Source of the DNA: Nitzschia sp. pyKryTriq1
Lineage: Eukaryota > Bacillariophyta > Bacillariophyceae > Bacillariales > Bacillariaceae
Length of the DNA stretch: 64,000 nt
NCBI GenBank assembly: GCA_956465555.1
Contig: OY101120.1
Location: forward strand, 1,792,001-1,856,000
Reading direction: 5' to 3'
The position numbers and the translations under genes were made by a program. Below, piece after piece: positions 20,574 through 30,149 of this stretch. How positions within the stretch are numbered: the stretch's first letter is position 1; each line of letters opens with the position of its first letter. The notes under the pieces are model-generated. The model searched no databases, was not told where the DNA came from, and was given only the letters and a program-made list of their open reading frames with translations.

Positions 20574-22547
20574 CTACAACGGCACCGCAGTAATCCGTTC
20601 CAGGTCAGAATCCCTTACCCATCCATCGGGCATGCGGACCATCAATCTGCTTTCACCATCTTCGCCGCTGCTTCTCCACGATAATTCTAGTCCTAGAATG
20701 ATCACACTCAAAGGCACCACCCTGATGACAAAGGAGACTGTTTCGCCATTATTGTAGACGGAGGCGCCTTCGTCTTGGATCACACGATAAAAGGCCGGGA
20801 ATGCCGGTTTTTCGTTTCGCAGTGGATCAGAATCGGCGGCATGGTGGTGCGGAGGTAAAATACGAACGTGTTTTTCTCGAGTGGCGGGGTGGGAGGTTGC
20901 TGCTGCTGGCTTTCTATCTTCTAGCAAGCTGCCACTGAACTCACCAAATCTCGCTTCCTTCTTGATGGCGGATTTGGTGGGCGCCAGAGACGTGTCGTAA
21001 GATGGTGGATCTTTGAGTCTCGGACGTTCCGCCTGGTCATTGGTTGAAACAGACTCGTCCTCCCCAGTTTCTCCATTATTTGATGTAGCGGATTCTTCCG
21101 CTTCCTCGCCATCTTGCTCTTGTTCCAGCTGCTGTTCTTCGTTTTGTTGGCGTTGCCGCTCGGTAGCAGCTTCCCGCTGTCTTTCTCGCTCTTGCATGGC
21201 AGTAATATCACCGCGACATGTCGGGCAAGATTGCTGTTGGACCAACCAGTCTCGCAAACAGCTCTTGTGGAATAGGTGACCACAGCCTGGCAGCCGCTTC
21301 GTCGTGACGACAGTCATTTCGTCCCGACAAATAATGCACGTAGAACCTGCCTCTTCTAATTCCTCTTCCGTTGGGTTTTCAAATCGATTCATGCTGGCCA
21401 TCAATTGTCGGTACTTTCCAAAGGCCAAGAGACGTTGTTTCAGTGCTTGAAAGCTCATGTATACCTCACGGAAGAGATTGATCGGTAGTCCGTAGTATGT
21501 CATGACAATGGCAAAAAATGTCACGTAAAAGAAGAATTTGGCAGCTTGCGCTTGGACCTCCACTGCGAAAACCAAGGTAGCCTTGTAGTCTTTCCAGGGA
21601 TGGATCCAATTATGAAAGAGTTGACCTGGTTGTGTTGTTTCGTGGGTATAATGGAAAATACCGTCCAATACGTGCAAGTTCCATAGCAAGATGGAAGACA
21701 TGACACTGACCAACAGGATACCTCCTTCAAAGGCGAATAGAATCGATACGCTGGGTCCATGTTTCATAATATCAGATCCACACTGCATCACTGCCAAGAC
21801 GTCGAAGAGTTGCAGTATCATTAAACACATGAAGAGTTTCAAATGCGGCCATTGTAGACCAGGCCATCCTGTCGTCTGGTGGACCACCACCGCCTCCTGC
21901 GTCATACGCAAGTGTTGTTCTCGCAGTTCCGCCACCCAATGCAAGGATTTTGCCAAAACAAGAACAAGAAACAAAATACCCGTTTGGACAGTAAGTTCTG
22001 ACCGAAACATGGTAAGCGCCAGGCACGTTTCAGTAATATTCCATCGGAAAAAGTCTCCCAGCCCCTCAGCTTCGTGCATTCTCAATCCGTTCAAAAAGAC
22101 ATTTGTCACTAGAGAAAAGATGGAAACTAATGTCGCCACCAACGCATTTCCCAAAACAATGTACGCCCACTTGCTACTGCTCAAGTACACCAGCGCCAAG
22201 TACCACTGCTGTCGCGTCCGGAGTGCATAGTACATCATGGCAAAAGCCACCAGAAAACTGGTACTGACATACGATAAGCGAAAGGGTTTGTGTGTTTGGG
22301 GTGGCTGAAAGAGTGCCTGGTGCTGCTCTTGCTGCTCCCGTTCCATCCATTGTGGGTCGGGAACGAAATCGTGCGGATCGACATTGTCGTCGTCGCCGTC
22401 GCCGCCGTCATTATCATTATTGGCAGCGGCGGCCCGGCCCTCCTCTTCTTCTTGTGCTCGAAGAAACTCCTCCATCGCGGCTTCGGCTCGACGTTGCTCG
22501 TCGTCCAGGTTGTGGCGACGCGCTGATGCATCATCCGGATCTTCCAT
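20574..22547 (-). CDS. HRD1-like multi-pass RING-H2 E3 ubiquitin ligase
   Basis: A 657-residue ligase of the HRD1/synoviolin-gp78 group, which retro-translocates and ubiquitinates misfolded proteins at the ER membrane. An acidic cytosolic N terminus (1-85) precedes about six hydrophobic helices (about 88-375), including the HRD1-like MFRSELTVQTGILFLVLVLA and KSLHWVAELREQH stretch. The RING-H2 finger lies at about 409-450: CIICRDEM, then CGHLFHKSCLRDWL and SCPTCR, with all eight metal ligands. A Gln/Glu-rich helix and a disordered Pro/Glu tail follow. The frame continues upstream only through a TTG, so the ATG at 22547 is the start. No CUE domain is seen, which favours HRD1 over gp78. Its natural E2 class, UBE2J, is encoded at 31738-33118. 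Confidence 0.85.
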   Translation of the reverse strand: MEDPDDASARRHNLDDEQRRAEAAMEEFLRAQEEEEGRAAAANNDNDGGDGDDDNVDPHDFVPDPQWMEREQQEQHQALFQPPQTHKPFRLSYVSTSFLVAFAMMYYALRTRQQWYLALVYLSSSKWAYIVLGNALVATLVSIFSLVTNVFLNGLRMHEAEGLGDFFRWNITETCLALTMFRSELTVQTGILFLVLVLAKSLHWVAELREQHLRMTQEAVVVHQTTGWPGLQWPHLKLFMCLMILQLFDVLAVMQCGSDIMKHGPSVSILFAFEGGILLVSVMSSILLWNLHVLDGIFHYTHETTQPGQLFHNWIHPWKDYKATLVFAVEVQAQAAKFFFYVTFFAIVMTYYGLPINLFREVYMSFQALKQRLLAFGKYRQLMASMNRFENPTEEELEEAGSTCIICRDEMTVVTTKRLPGCGHLFHKSCLRDWLVQQQSCPTCRGDITAMQERERQREAATERQRQQNEEQQLEQEQDGEEAEESATSNNGETGEDESVSTNDQAERPRLKDPPSYDTSLAPTKSAIKKEARFGEFSGSLLEDRKPAAATSHPATREKHVRILPPHHHAADSDPLRNEKPAFPAFYRVIQDEGASVYNNGETVSFVIRVVPLSVIILGLELSWRSSGEDGESRLMVRMPDGWVRDSDLERITAVPL

Positions 22548-23192
22548 ACTACAGCACAAGTACCTGGCACGAGTACTGGCAGTCTACTGGACGGCACAAG
22601 TACAAGAAATCAATATTTTTTGTATTCTTATCAATAAATTGGTTCCTGGTGATGATGAGCTCAACAATGATGATTCCGCAGTCAGTGCTTGGATTCAATT
22701 CGGCAACACCAAACAGCATGACAACAGAATGCGACAAGAGCAAATAATACGGTAGGACAAGCTACCGGTAGCAAGAGACACCGGAAGAAACGCGTGGAGA
22801 TTTTCTGTCGCCGCTGGCGGCGCGGGGGGCGCAAATCCAAGACAATCGAAAACGATACAGTCGAGTCTGATGAGTCGTAAGTCGTCGCCTCACCGCGCGG
22901 CTGCGCGCACACGCACGAGCACGAAGCACAAACCGATTGATGATGATTGATTCTCATCCTGGATCACCGCCGCATGCAGACGCCAGAAAAAGATCCGAGG
23001 ATTTTCGCCCTCGCTTCCTCGACCATGCAATACCACTCTGTGTTTATCACATCATTCAGCGAAAAAAGGGTTACGTAGCTCAGGTGGTGAACTGATTTGG
23101 GAGGATCAGTGAGGCCCTGAGTTCGAATCGTCGCGCGATGACAGCTTTCTATGCTGTTTGTCGTTACACTCAAGCCCAATATTTACGTTTAA
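22548..23192. other. intergenic, with a tRNA-like sequence
   Basis: Promoter side of the HRD1-like gene followed by mixed sequence. The only structure I can support is the tRNA-like stretch at 23069-23131. Confidence 0.4.
23069..23131 (+). other. degenerate tRNA-like sequence (Pol III A and B boxes)
   Basis: TAGCTCAGGTGG at 23076-23087 matches the tRNA A box and GAGTTCGAATC at about 23119-23129 matches the B box. Between them CTGAT and ATCAG at 23092-23108 form a perfect 5-bp anticodon-like stem, but its loop has 8 rather than 7 bases and the D and T stems pair poorly. It is therefore more likely a tRNA pseudogene or the head of a tRNA-derived SINE than a working tRNA. Confidence 0.45.
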
Positions 23193-23204
23193 GGTGGATA
23201 TGTA
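23193..23204 (+). repeat. left terminal inverted repeat
   Basis: GGTGGATATGTA, exact inverse of 24390-24401, directly preceded by TTAA. Confidence 0.7.
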
Positions 23205-23590
23205 CCCTGGGTACTAATATAGCCCAAAAGCTGACGTCACACGTAGACTCTGGTACATGTGCGCGTAGAATGTCCGAACTATTTTGCTAGACGATCATGC
23301 CCTTCTACATCAATGAATATCCAACATTGCTGAAACTTTCAATATTCAACTTTATTCGTATCCATATGCTAAATATGGTCGCAGGCCAAAGTTTTAGTTA
23401 TGGGATTGGCATTCCACTCTCCATCCAAATAGGTGAATCTGGACCAAAATTCACAGATAGCTATGTAGCAGTAGCATGCCCGGCTACTAATACCAAAGAT
23501 TTGTTGCGAAAAGTTGTATGTGTATCTGTTCTAACTAGTTGCAAATTTTGGCGACATGCCGAGTCAGTCATCCTCGTCTCCTAGAGGAAT

Positions 23591-24186
23591 TCAGTCGAGC
23601 TCCATAGCAGTCGCCAAATTCATCTCAACGGAATCCTCGTCGCCAAAATTGTATTCGGATGAGTCCTGTGGATCTGGAGAATCTTCGCGCGCGTCGTCCA
23701 GGATTCCCTCTGTGTGTTTCGTACACAAATTGAACGACGTATGAGTACCACAAATAAAATCGCAAATGAGCAGTTGAGCGCGCAGTGGAAATCGAAACTC
23801 CGTAATAACTCGAACAGCAACTCACCAGGCGACGAGGACGCTTCTCCAATAATTACTGTGTTGTTTCGTTTGCATTTCTTTGAACGTGTTGTTTTGTGTC
23901 CACTCAAACCGCAGAAAGGGCACATGACAGCGCCCGTGCTCGCAGTACTCGTAGAAGTACCAGTACTAGTACTCGTGCCGGTAGTAGATTCACATAAATT
24001 CTCGCCTCCAGTTGCTACCGTTGATCCTTGGCCTCGTTCGTGAGTCAGCGACTTCTCTTGATCCCTGACCAGTTTTGCGCGTTGGTTGCTCCTTTTCTCG
24101 CGCTTCTTTCTCCCCCGCGCCTTTTTCTCTTTGACACTTTCCGAATTCTTCTTTCTCAATAATTTTCGAACATCTTTCCGCCGCAT
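23591..24186 (-). CDS. zinc-knuckle protein inside the transposon, two exons
   Basis: From the first ATG (24186) exon 1 runs to 23826 and exon 2 from 23709 to 23591; the intron has a GTGAGT donor and CACACAG acceptor, phase 1, giving about 159 residues. The N-terminal half is very basic (KKARGRKKREKR). A Thr/Ser-Gly run (TGTSTSTGTSTSTAS) follows, encoded by a GTAC-rich stretch. Then comes a knuckle, CPFCGLSGHKTTRSKKC, with Cys-x2-Cys-x4-His-x6-Cys spacing. The spliced C terminus is acidic (DSPDPQDSSEYNFGDEDSVE). This basic-knuckle-acidic layout resembles the tail of transposases with the catalytic domain missing. It lies wholly within the inverted repeats, so it is cargo or remnant of the element. 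Expression is unproven. Confidence 0.55.
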
Positions 24187-24389
24187 GCCTTCTGAATCAA
24201 CTGCACCAAGTGTCAATTTATGTCTTCTACTTTATTCTATCTTAGTACATGAATAACATATAAAAATTTCATCATGGAATCTCTATTGATTATTCTTTTT
24301 CCTTTTGGTTTGCTATTGCGAGAGTTCCATCATAGAGGATTCCTTTTTGGCCACGTGGAATCAAAAATTCCAGCCCATGGCACTGAGGC

Positions 24390-24401
24390 TACATATCCAC
24401 C
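24390..24401 (-). repeat. right terminal inverted repeat
   Basis: TACATATCCACC, directly followed by TTAA. Confidence 0.7.
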
Positions 24402-24644
24402 TTAAGAGTCCGATCTGTCCAGCCACCTTGTGTGACTCAATGCTGACGCAGATACACGAACTCAACTCCTGATGCGCAGGCGGCGCAGGCCCCCCTGTGT
24501 CGCAAGCAGGGCAGGCCTATCATCGCGAATCTCTCTGCACGGACTCATGTACCCCGCCGTGACACTAGCAGACACCCATTAACGATACTGCGAGCGTGGC
24601 ACACTTGCGCCTTCTGTACTTAACATCAAAAGGAAAACCCGCCG

Positions 24645-24684
24645 GGCCTCTGCTGGGATCGATATCCCGAACTAAGCAAGCCCG
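24645..24684. repeat. 40-nt hairpin repeat, copy 1
   Basis: Starts GGGC and ends GCCC; contains GGGATCGATATCCC, a near-palindromic core that resembles a Pol III B box. A diverged copy of equal length lies 111 bp downstream. Confidence 0.5.
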
Positions 24685-24755
24685 CCGGCTAGTAGTGAGA
24701 TGACAGATGACGCTAAAATGAGCGGTAGTCCAACCAGACAAGGCTAGGTGGTGGC

Positions 24756-24795
24756 GAGCCTCTGTCGGGATTGATATCCTACGCTAGGCAAGCTC
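24756..24795. repeat. 40-nt hairpin repeat, copy 2
   Basis: About 30 of 40 bases match copy 1. The outer stem GGGC/GCCC has become GAGC/GCTC, a paired change, and the core is GGGATTGATATCCT. Confidence 0.5.
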
Positions 24796-24877
24796 AATAC
24801 CACTGGAGCTTGAAAACAACAACAACAACATCATTCAGCTATCACAACATGATGCAAAGCCTTACTTACAAATAATA

Positions 24878-26422
24878 ATGAATCATTCGCCTCCCATCGT
24901 TTCTGAACTGGTCCTGATCGGTGGGGGGCACGCTCATGGTACGTACGTGTAGATAATTCTTTTGGTGTACTTGTACTGCACACGTAGTTTTTTGTGACTG
25001 TACTTTCTCATTTCTACGTGTTACTTTATTTTTTGCACATATTTTTCTACCGTCGTACGAACGGTATTACTCGTTCTTATAGTCCACGTTCTCAAAATGC
25101 TGGGCATGCCGCCGTATCGAGAAACTTTGCGGCAGCGGGGGATTCGGGTGACATTGATTGCCAAGGATATTCATACGCCCTACTCAGGGATGTTACCGGG
25201 CTATGTGGCGGGTCACTATTCGTGGGATCAAATCCACTTGGATCTACAAAAGATTTGTCGCTTCAGTAATATCCGGCTGATTCATGCCTCGTGCACTCGA
25301 ATCGTCTCTAGCAGTATTAGCGATGGTGGTGGGGGATTCGTCTATTGTGATGGTGATGGTGATGATGATGGTGATGATGATGATGATAAATGTCCTCCTC
25401 TTCGATTCGATGTATTGTCCATCGATGTCGGAAGTGCCCCCGGAGCGGCCGACAAGACGATTCTCGACCATCCCAAAATCATTCCAGTCAAACCGATTGC
25501 CAATTTTTGTAAATTCTACCAGCGTCTCCAAGAACATTTTTTGAAGGATCACAAAGAAGAAGAAGAAGATCCAAATGCAAATGATATTGCTCAAAAAGTT
25601 CATCGCGTCTGTGTTGTCGGTGGAGGAGCTGGAGGTGTCGAATTGATACTAAGTGTTCAACACAATCTACAACAGCTACTACGAAAGCATCGCCATCCCC
25701 ATGCTTCCCAAAAGTTAAAAATGGTTCTATTGACGGCAGGATCTACCTTGTTGGCAGAACACAATTCGGGGGTGCAACACATCATGACTCGAATATTGAA
25801 AGAACGAGGTATTGAAATTCATTTACAATCGACCGTAGTGGGAGTGGTCGAAAAAGAAGATGGCCAATCTCACTTGCAGGTAGTCCAAAAAAATGATGAT
25901 GCTTCGTCATCGACGACGACGACCACTACCATTCCTTTTGACGACTGCTTTTGGTGTACGACGGCAGCAGCCCCCACGTGGCTGTCTCAAAAGACGCCCT
26001 TTGCTTGCAACAATGAAGGGTTTCTCAAAGTAAACACTACAATGCAAGTTCAAGACCACGCAGGTGTCTTTGCCGTCGGCGATTGTGCTCATATGGTGGA
26101 TCATCCACGTCCCAAGGCGGGTGTCTTTGCCGTCCGAGCGGGTCCACCATTGCTGGAAAATATCATGGCATATCTAGTATCGGGCAAACAACATTTAAAG
26201 CCGTATATTCCACAGTCAAGCTTTTTGGGTATCATTTCGACGGGTGACGCGTATGCGGTTGCTTCCAAAGGGAGCTACTTTTATCTGGAGGGGAGTTTGG
26301 TTTGGAAATGGAAAGATTGGATCGATAGGTACGTAAATAATATCAATGACATTCAGAATCATCATCAGAATCATCATCATTGGCATGTATGGAACAGAAA
26401 AGTTGGAATTGTTGCCAGCTAA
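24878..26422 (+). CDS. FAD/NAD(P)-dependent oxidoreductase, SelD-N-terminal / NDH-2-like, two exons
   Basis: Exon 1 is 24878-24938 and exon 2 is 25083-26422, with a 144-bp phase-1 intron (GTACGT to TATAG); 466 residues. The protein resembles the FAD-dependent oxidoreductase domain found fused to the N terminus of bacterial SelD and, more distantly, type-2 NADH dehydrogenases. It opens with the FAD Rossmann motif LVLIGGGHAHV (about 12-21), has the conserved TPYSGMLPGYVAG segment, a second nucleotide-binding motif VCVVGGGAGGVE (about 196-207), the FAD-closing GVFAVGDCAHM, and the family-specific RPKAGVFAVRAGPPL, ISTGDAYAVAS and WKWKDWIDR words. No selenophosphate synthetase domain follows. An Asp/Gly run at about 110-122, coded by a GAT/GGT microsatellite, interrupts the domain and seems a recent expansion. 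No targeting peptide is evident. Confidence 0.85.
24939..25082 (+). other. intron of the oxidoreductase gene
   Basis: GTACGT to TTATAG, 144 bp, phase 1. Splicing completes the GGGHAHVHVLK segment of the FAD-binding fold. Confidence 0.8.
25346..25389 (+). repeat. GAT/GGT trinucleotide microsatellite in coding sequence
   Basis: Runs of GATGGTGAT and GATGAT encode an Asp/Gly tract in the oxidoreductase. Confidence 0.7.
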
Positions 26423-26906
26423 TCTCACAACACGTATGTATGCACCACTCGTCAATACACTTGTTCGACGACGGCGTAGATCTTGGATGGCAAAATACTC
26501 TACGGATTTGCCTGATTTGCAAGACATGCAAAAAAGCGAGAAAAAAACTGTAAGATATCCCGCACTGTAGTAGCATCAACATCGACCACTTGGGGTTGGG
26601 GTGTATACTATTCGGGGTGTCGTCAACCCCAGCCGACCGCCAAAGATACTGCCACTACTTACTTGGTGTAGACTTTATCGCCAAAGTCGTCTCCTCTATG
26701 ATTGTGGGAGTAAGAATACAACTGCAACTATTCTGGAGTCAGATTCATTCTACACGCTTATTATTCGAAGTCAATTCTCTTCTTGACGCCTCTATCTGTT
26801 GCTGTTCGATAAATCGTTTTTAGCAAAAACAACCAATCATCCACAAGGGGTACCGGTAGAGCTTTCGGTCGGCGTAAAGCAGATGACTTGAAAAGGGTAC
26901 AGGTAC
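26423..26906. other. intergenic, nothing recognised
   Basis: About 480 bp between the oxidoreductase stop and the LTR element. No supported frame, repeat or RNA gene. Confidence 0.35.
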
Positions 26907-27075
26907 TGTTGATCTACCTCACTCGGGGTCCTTCTATACCCTCTGTATTCCTCTGGGGATACGTCAAGAGTGCGTATAGGCTAACAATACCAATGTAATC
27001 TGTTCCTAAGACTTTATTGAAAATAATAAGACTTTCTTCCGTACACAATATTTCTTCTTCACGTAGTATCGATTG
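26907..27075 (+). repeat. 5' LTR of the fossil
   Basis: Near-identical to 27790-27970 for 159 bases; the right edge is approximate because the copies diverge after CTTCACGTA. Confidence 0.6.
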
Positions 27076-27789
27076 ATTGTTGTGTAGGTAGGACCTCACA
27101 TGGGTCCTCACAACGTGACGTTGACAATCGACCATCTGTCATGGTGGTCTATCTGATTGTGAGTACCATAATATCGCCACTGTGACAATATGGGTCATTT
27201 GAGTCATCGTGCGATCCCAGAGGACACCTTCTCTCTCGTCCCATCTTCAAGTCATACGATTCAATCACGAACACCGATCCACCGGACCCGAATCCGTCCG
27301 TATAAGTCCGTCAAGGAACGGCATCTACATTTCTACAAACTACATATGAAGGCAAATGAACTCTACGAAAGAGAAGACATCCAACAACACATTAGAAGTT
27401 CCAGGACGCTCCAAACTGATGTTGGAAGATCAAACAACTAATAGTAAAAGCACAAATCGTGCTCATAATAAAAGAAACCTTCCAAAGCGAAACCCCTTCT
27501 AATTATCACGCTAAAATAGCCCAGTAATTCTCGGGCCGACGCAAGTAACGACCAAAGTGTCCGTCCGTCTGCTGAATTATCACACGCTTCCTCTGCGAAG
27601 ACAACCAAAATGGTAAATACCAGAAATACTACAACAACGACGGTAACAGCTCAAGCTCCAGCTCCAGCTCCTGCTGGAACTGCACCCGTTCAAGGTCAAG
27701 TACCCGTTGTGAATCCCGCTGCGCCGCCTGATAGCGGCTTCTTTGAACTTTCAGTTCCTCGGATACCCCTGTGATTATTTTCAATAAAG

Positions 27790-27970
27790 TGTTGATCTAC
27801 CTTACTCGGGGTTCTTCTATACCCTCTGTATTCCTCTGGCGATACGTCAAGAGTGCGTATAGGCTAACAATACCGATGTAATCTGTTCCTAAGACTTTAT
27901 TGAAAATAATAAGACTTTCTTCCGTACACAATATTTCTTCTTCACGTACTAGTATTTCCTCATTGTTCAC
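27790..27970 (+). repeat. 3' LTR of the fossil
   Basis: Direct repeat partner of the 5' LTR. The right edge is set near ATTGTTCA and is approximate. Confidence 0.55.
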
Positions 27971-28235
27971 AACGTTCACTTCATATTCATATTCAGGTAA
28001 GTATACCGCTTATAATGTCACATGTAATTTGTATATTTGATTCATCCGATCTGAAGGTGTAAAATAATGTTCTCCAACAGGTACATACTGTAGACTGTAG
28101 CTTCCCGACGACGACGACTCCTCTGTACAGTAGTCTACGAAGTACTCGTAGTAGAAGTAACGGTCAAGCCGAAAGCGGGACGTGACGTCAAGGCCGCCTG
28201 GCATGCACTCACTCGTCCGCGAAGAACAGCAAATG

Positions 28236-28330
28236 AATCTTACAAGTACGGTACCGGTACTGGTACTGTATTCTCATCAAGGATATTGTTCTCATCACGG
28301 TGCCTACTGGTACTCGTACCGCAGTACGCG
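28236..28330. repeat. GTAC-rich palindromic cluster
   Basis: Includes GTACGGTACCGGTACTGGTAC and GGTACTCGTACCGCAGTAC. Confidence 0.6.
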
Positions 28331-28919
28331 TTTCTGTGAGGTGACGTTGAGATGATATCTTCGGATTTTAGACGATATTAAATCCTCTTTTCAGGATTCT
28401 ACGTCCAATTATCTTATATTTTCCCTTCTCGTTTTGACTGAAACAGGAAAAATTATTAGCGTCGGAGGAACAGCACGCCAATAAAAAGGAAAGAAATCGC
28501 TTGGTTCTCTTCTTGGTTTCTTCCCGGAGGTCCGAAAATGGCGAAGGGAACTCGCTGGCACACCAACTGTATTTAGAACAGTTGCACCAAGGTTACACCA
28601 AACTTCCGGAAGTTGTTTGTTCCTTGCTCGTTGGTTCTGCCCTTCGATGACATTCCCTTTCGCCGGCCGGCTCCCGACAGAAGATGATTATCTCCAGCAG
28701 GCGCATTCAGGACAACCGCCAACAGATGATGACGTGGCCACACTATTCCCTCAGAAAATTCGTAAAACACAAAATATGATTGATGGAGTGTCAAATTATA
28801 CTTTTTATGGACTATACTTTGAGATGATTTAAAAGAAAAGGAATCCTATCTTTGCATAAAGTCTACAAAAAAGTGACTGATTAACGCAAAATACATATGT
28901 CACAGGCATCGATTACAGT

Positions 28920-28985
28920 GCTGGTACGTTCACAGTAGACGAAGTACCAGTACCGTTCAGTACGGTACCAGGTACTGAGACTTGT
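28920..28985. repeat. GTAC-rich palindromic cluster
   Basis: Includes AAGTACCAGTACCGTTCAG and TACGGTACCAGGTACTGAG. Confidence 0.6.
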
Positions 28986-29447
28986 ACCGATGTCGCTAGC
29001 TGAGATGACGAGTTTTCATTTTCCAACAATAAGTAGCATTTTGGCCACGTATTATGGTGGCACGGGGGCGGCGAATGTCAGTTCAGATCGGAGACAGAAA
29101 AATCGGGGATCATCTTCGGAAAAATTTTCCGAAGAATGGTTCTCCTTCCAGCAGCATTTCTCATTATTTAATAAGAAAATCAGTTTTACGAAAACCAATT
29201 ATTGGACAAGTGGCCGCATCGAATTCGCCTCTATCAGACAGTCGGTGATTCATTTAACGAATCCAGGCCCCCAGGGATGAGAATTCGGAAATTAGAGCGG
29301 CGAGCTCTGTCGTCGCGCGGGATGGAGGCTTCCGTCCCGCCGGCCTTCTTGCAATAGCGCTCCGAAAGTTCCTCGCTCTGCTCCCATTCGGCACTCTTCT
29401 CACAATTTTCAAAAACAAAACTTGTGCAAGCCAAAATACAAAATACA

Positions 29448-30149
29448 ATGAACAACACGCATATCATCTTCTTGAATAACTCTGCTATCGATGCCCTTCA
29501 CGCTGGGGACATCGTCAAGGGGTTCAAAATTCTGTCGCAAACATTTTACCATTCCGTGCGCAACAGTCACCAGCACCACAACCTCAAACCAGCCGACGGG
29601 AGTGTCACCAGCTTGGAGTTTTCGCTCCAAGACTGTTCGAGAAATCTAGAGAGATCTTTAAACAGGCAGCGATTATCAGATGATGAATCCTGCCAGTCGT
29701 TCCTCTGCCTAAATTTTTTGCGAATGGAAATTCCGTCTGACAAGGCAGTCCAACAAAGCGTCGACGAGATGTGCAACTGCGCCGTCGCTTGGGCACTGGG
29801 GTACAATCTTTCTGTGGTATATGCACTCATGGGATTCCAACGGGGTAGCAAGCACGGGGGCAGCATATATTTCAAAAAGTCGCTGCGTATGCTCGGGCCC
29901 ATCAAGCGCCAGGTGCTTCTGCAAAAGTCGAAGTCACCCTTTTGGTCGAATTTGAAACTCTGCATCCTCAACAACCACATTTGTATCAATAGCGAAACGA
30001 GAAACACAGTCGAAGTGGCCAATACAGTTCGCGCGATGGATGGTCTTTTGGTGCATTCTCGTCGACATTTGGACCCTGTCGATGTGAAAAAGTATTACCT
30101 TTCCATGCAATTCTTAAATGTGTGCGATTCTGTCGCCGCTGCCGCGTGA
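29448..30149 (+). CDS. unknown protein, 233 aa, helical TPR-like
   Basis: A single-exon protein started at the first ATG (the frame runs further upstream only through non-ATG codons). It opens with FLNNSAIDALHAGDIVKGFK, a helix pair similar to the first unit of degenerate TPR-like proteins that are common in diatoms. Further helices include AVAWALGYNLSVVYALMGFQ and NLKLCILNNHICINSETRN, the latter resembling a second TPR pair. No signal peptide, membrane segment or catalytic motif is seen. A protein-binding role is the only reasonable guess, and it is weak. Confidence 0.6.
   Translation: MNNTHIIFLNNSAIDALHAGDIVKGFKILSQTFYHSVRNSHQHHNLKPADGSVTSLEFSLQDCSRNLERSLNRQRLSDDESCQSFLCLNFLRMEIPSDKAVQQSVDEMCNCAVAWALGYNLSVVYALMGFQRGSKHGGSIYFKKSLRMLGPIKRQVLLQKSKSPFWSNLKLCILNNHICINSETRNTVEVANTVRAMDGLLVHSRRHLDPVDVKKYYLSMQFLNVCDSVAAAA

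Larger units (their letters stand above)
23193..24401. mobile_element. 1.2-kb DNA transposon with 12-bp inverted ends and TTAA duplication
   Basis: The element starts GGTGGATATGTA (23193-23204) and ends with its exact inverse TACATATCCACC (24390-24401). Both ends are flanked by TTAA (23189-23192 and 24402-24405), the target-site duplication typical of piggyBac-group transposons. The 1,209-bp interior is too short for a DDE transposase and encodes only a small zinc-knuckle protein on the minus strand, so the element is probably non-autonomous, mobilised by an enzyme from elsewhere. Intact ends and duplication suggest a fairly recent insertion. The family name rests on the TTAA alone and is inference. 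Confidence 0.65.
26907..27970 (+). mobile_element. short LTR retrotransposon fossil, probably Ty1/Copia kin
   Basis: Two direct repeats of about 160-180 bp, both opening TGTTGATCTACC, lie at 26907-27075 (approximate end) and 27790-27970. Over the first 159 bases they differ at about four positions, so the insertion is geologically young. The interior is only about 0.7 kb and has no integrase, reverse transcriptase or protease; near 27610 a short gag-like opening (MVNTRNTTTTTV) is seen. It is therefore broken, an internally deleted or TRIM-like copy. I find no clear target-site duplication. Family assignment is inference from LTR size and the gag-like opening. Confidence 0.6.
27971..29447. other. 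intergenic, 1.5 kb, with two GTAC clusters
   Basis: No convincing gene; several frames of about 60-95 codons lack coding character. GTAC-rich clusters lie at 28236-28330 and 28920-28985. A perfect TGACGTCA bZIP-type site lies at 28183-28190, too far from any gene to assign. Confidence 0.45.

Noticed and set aside
23232-23239. TGACGTCA bZIP/CRE-type sites here and at 28183-28190
   Set aside because: Perfect palindromes, but one lies inside the transposon and the other more than 1 kb from any gene start, so no target gene can be named.
26907-27135. Minus-strand frames of 60-73 codons in both LTR copies
   Set aside because: Duplicated because the LTRs are duplicated; they carry no domain and are not evidence for a gene.
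28573-28832. A 71-73-codon frame on each strand
   Set aside because: Short, overlapping, no recognisable motif, in a repeat-rich spacer.
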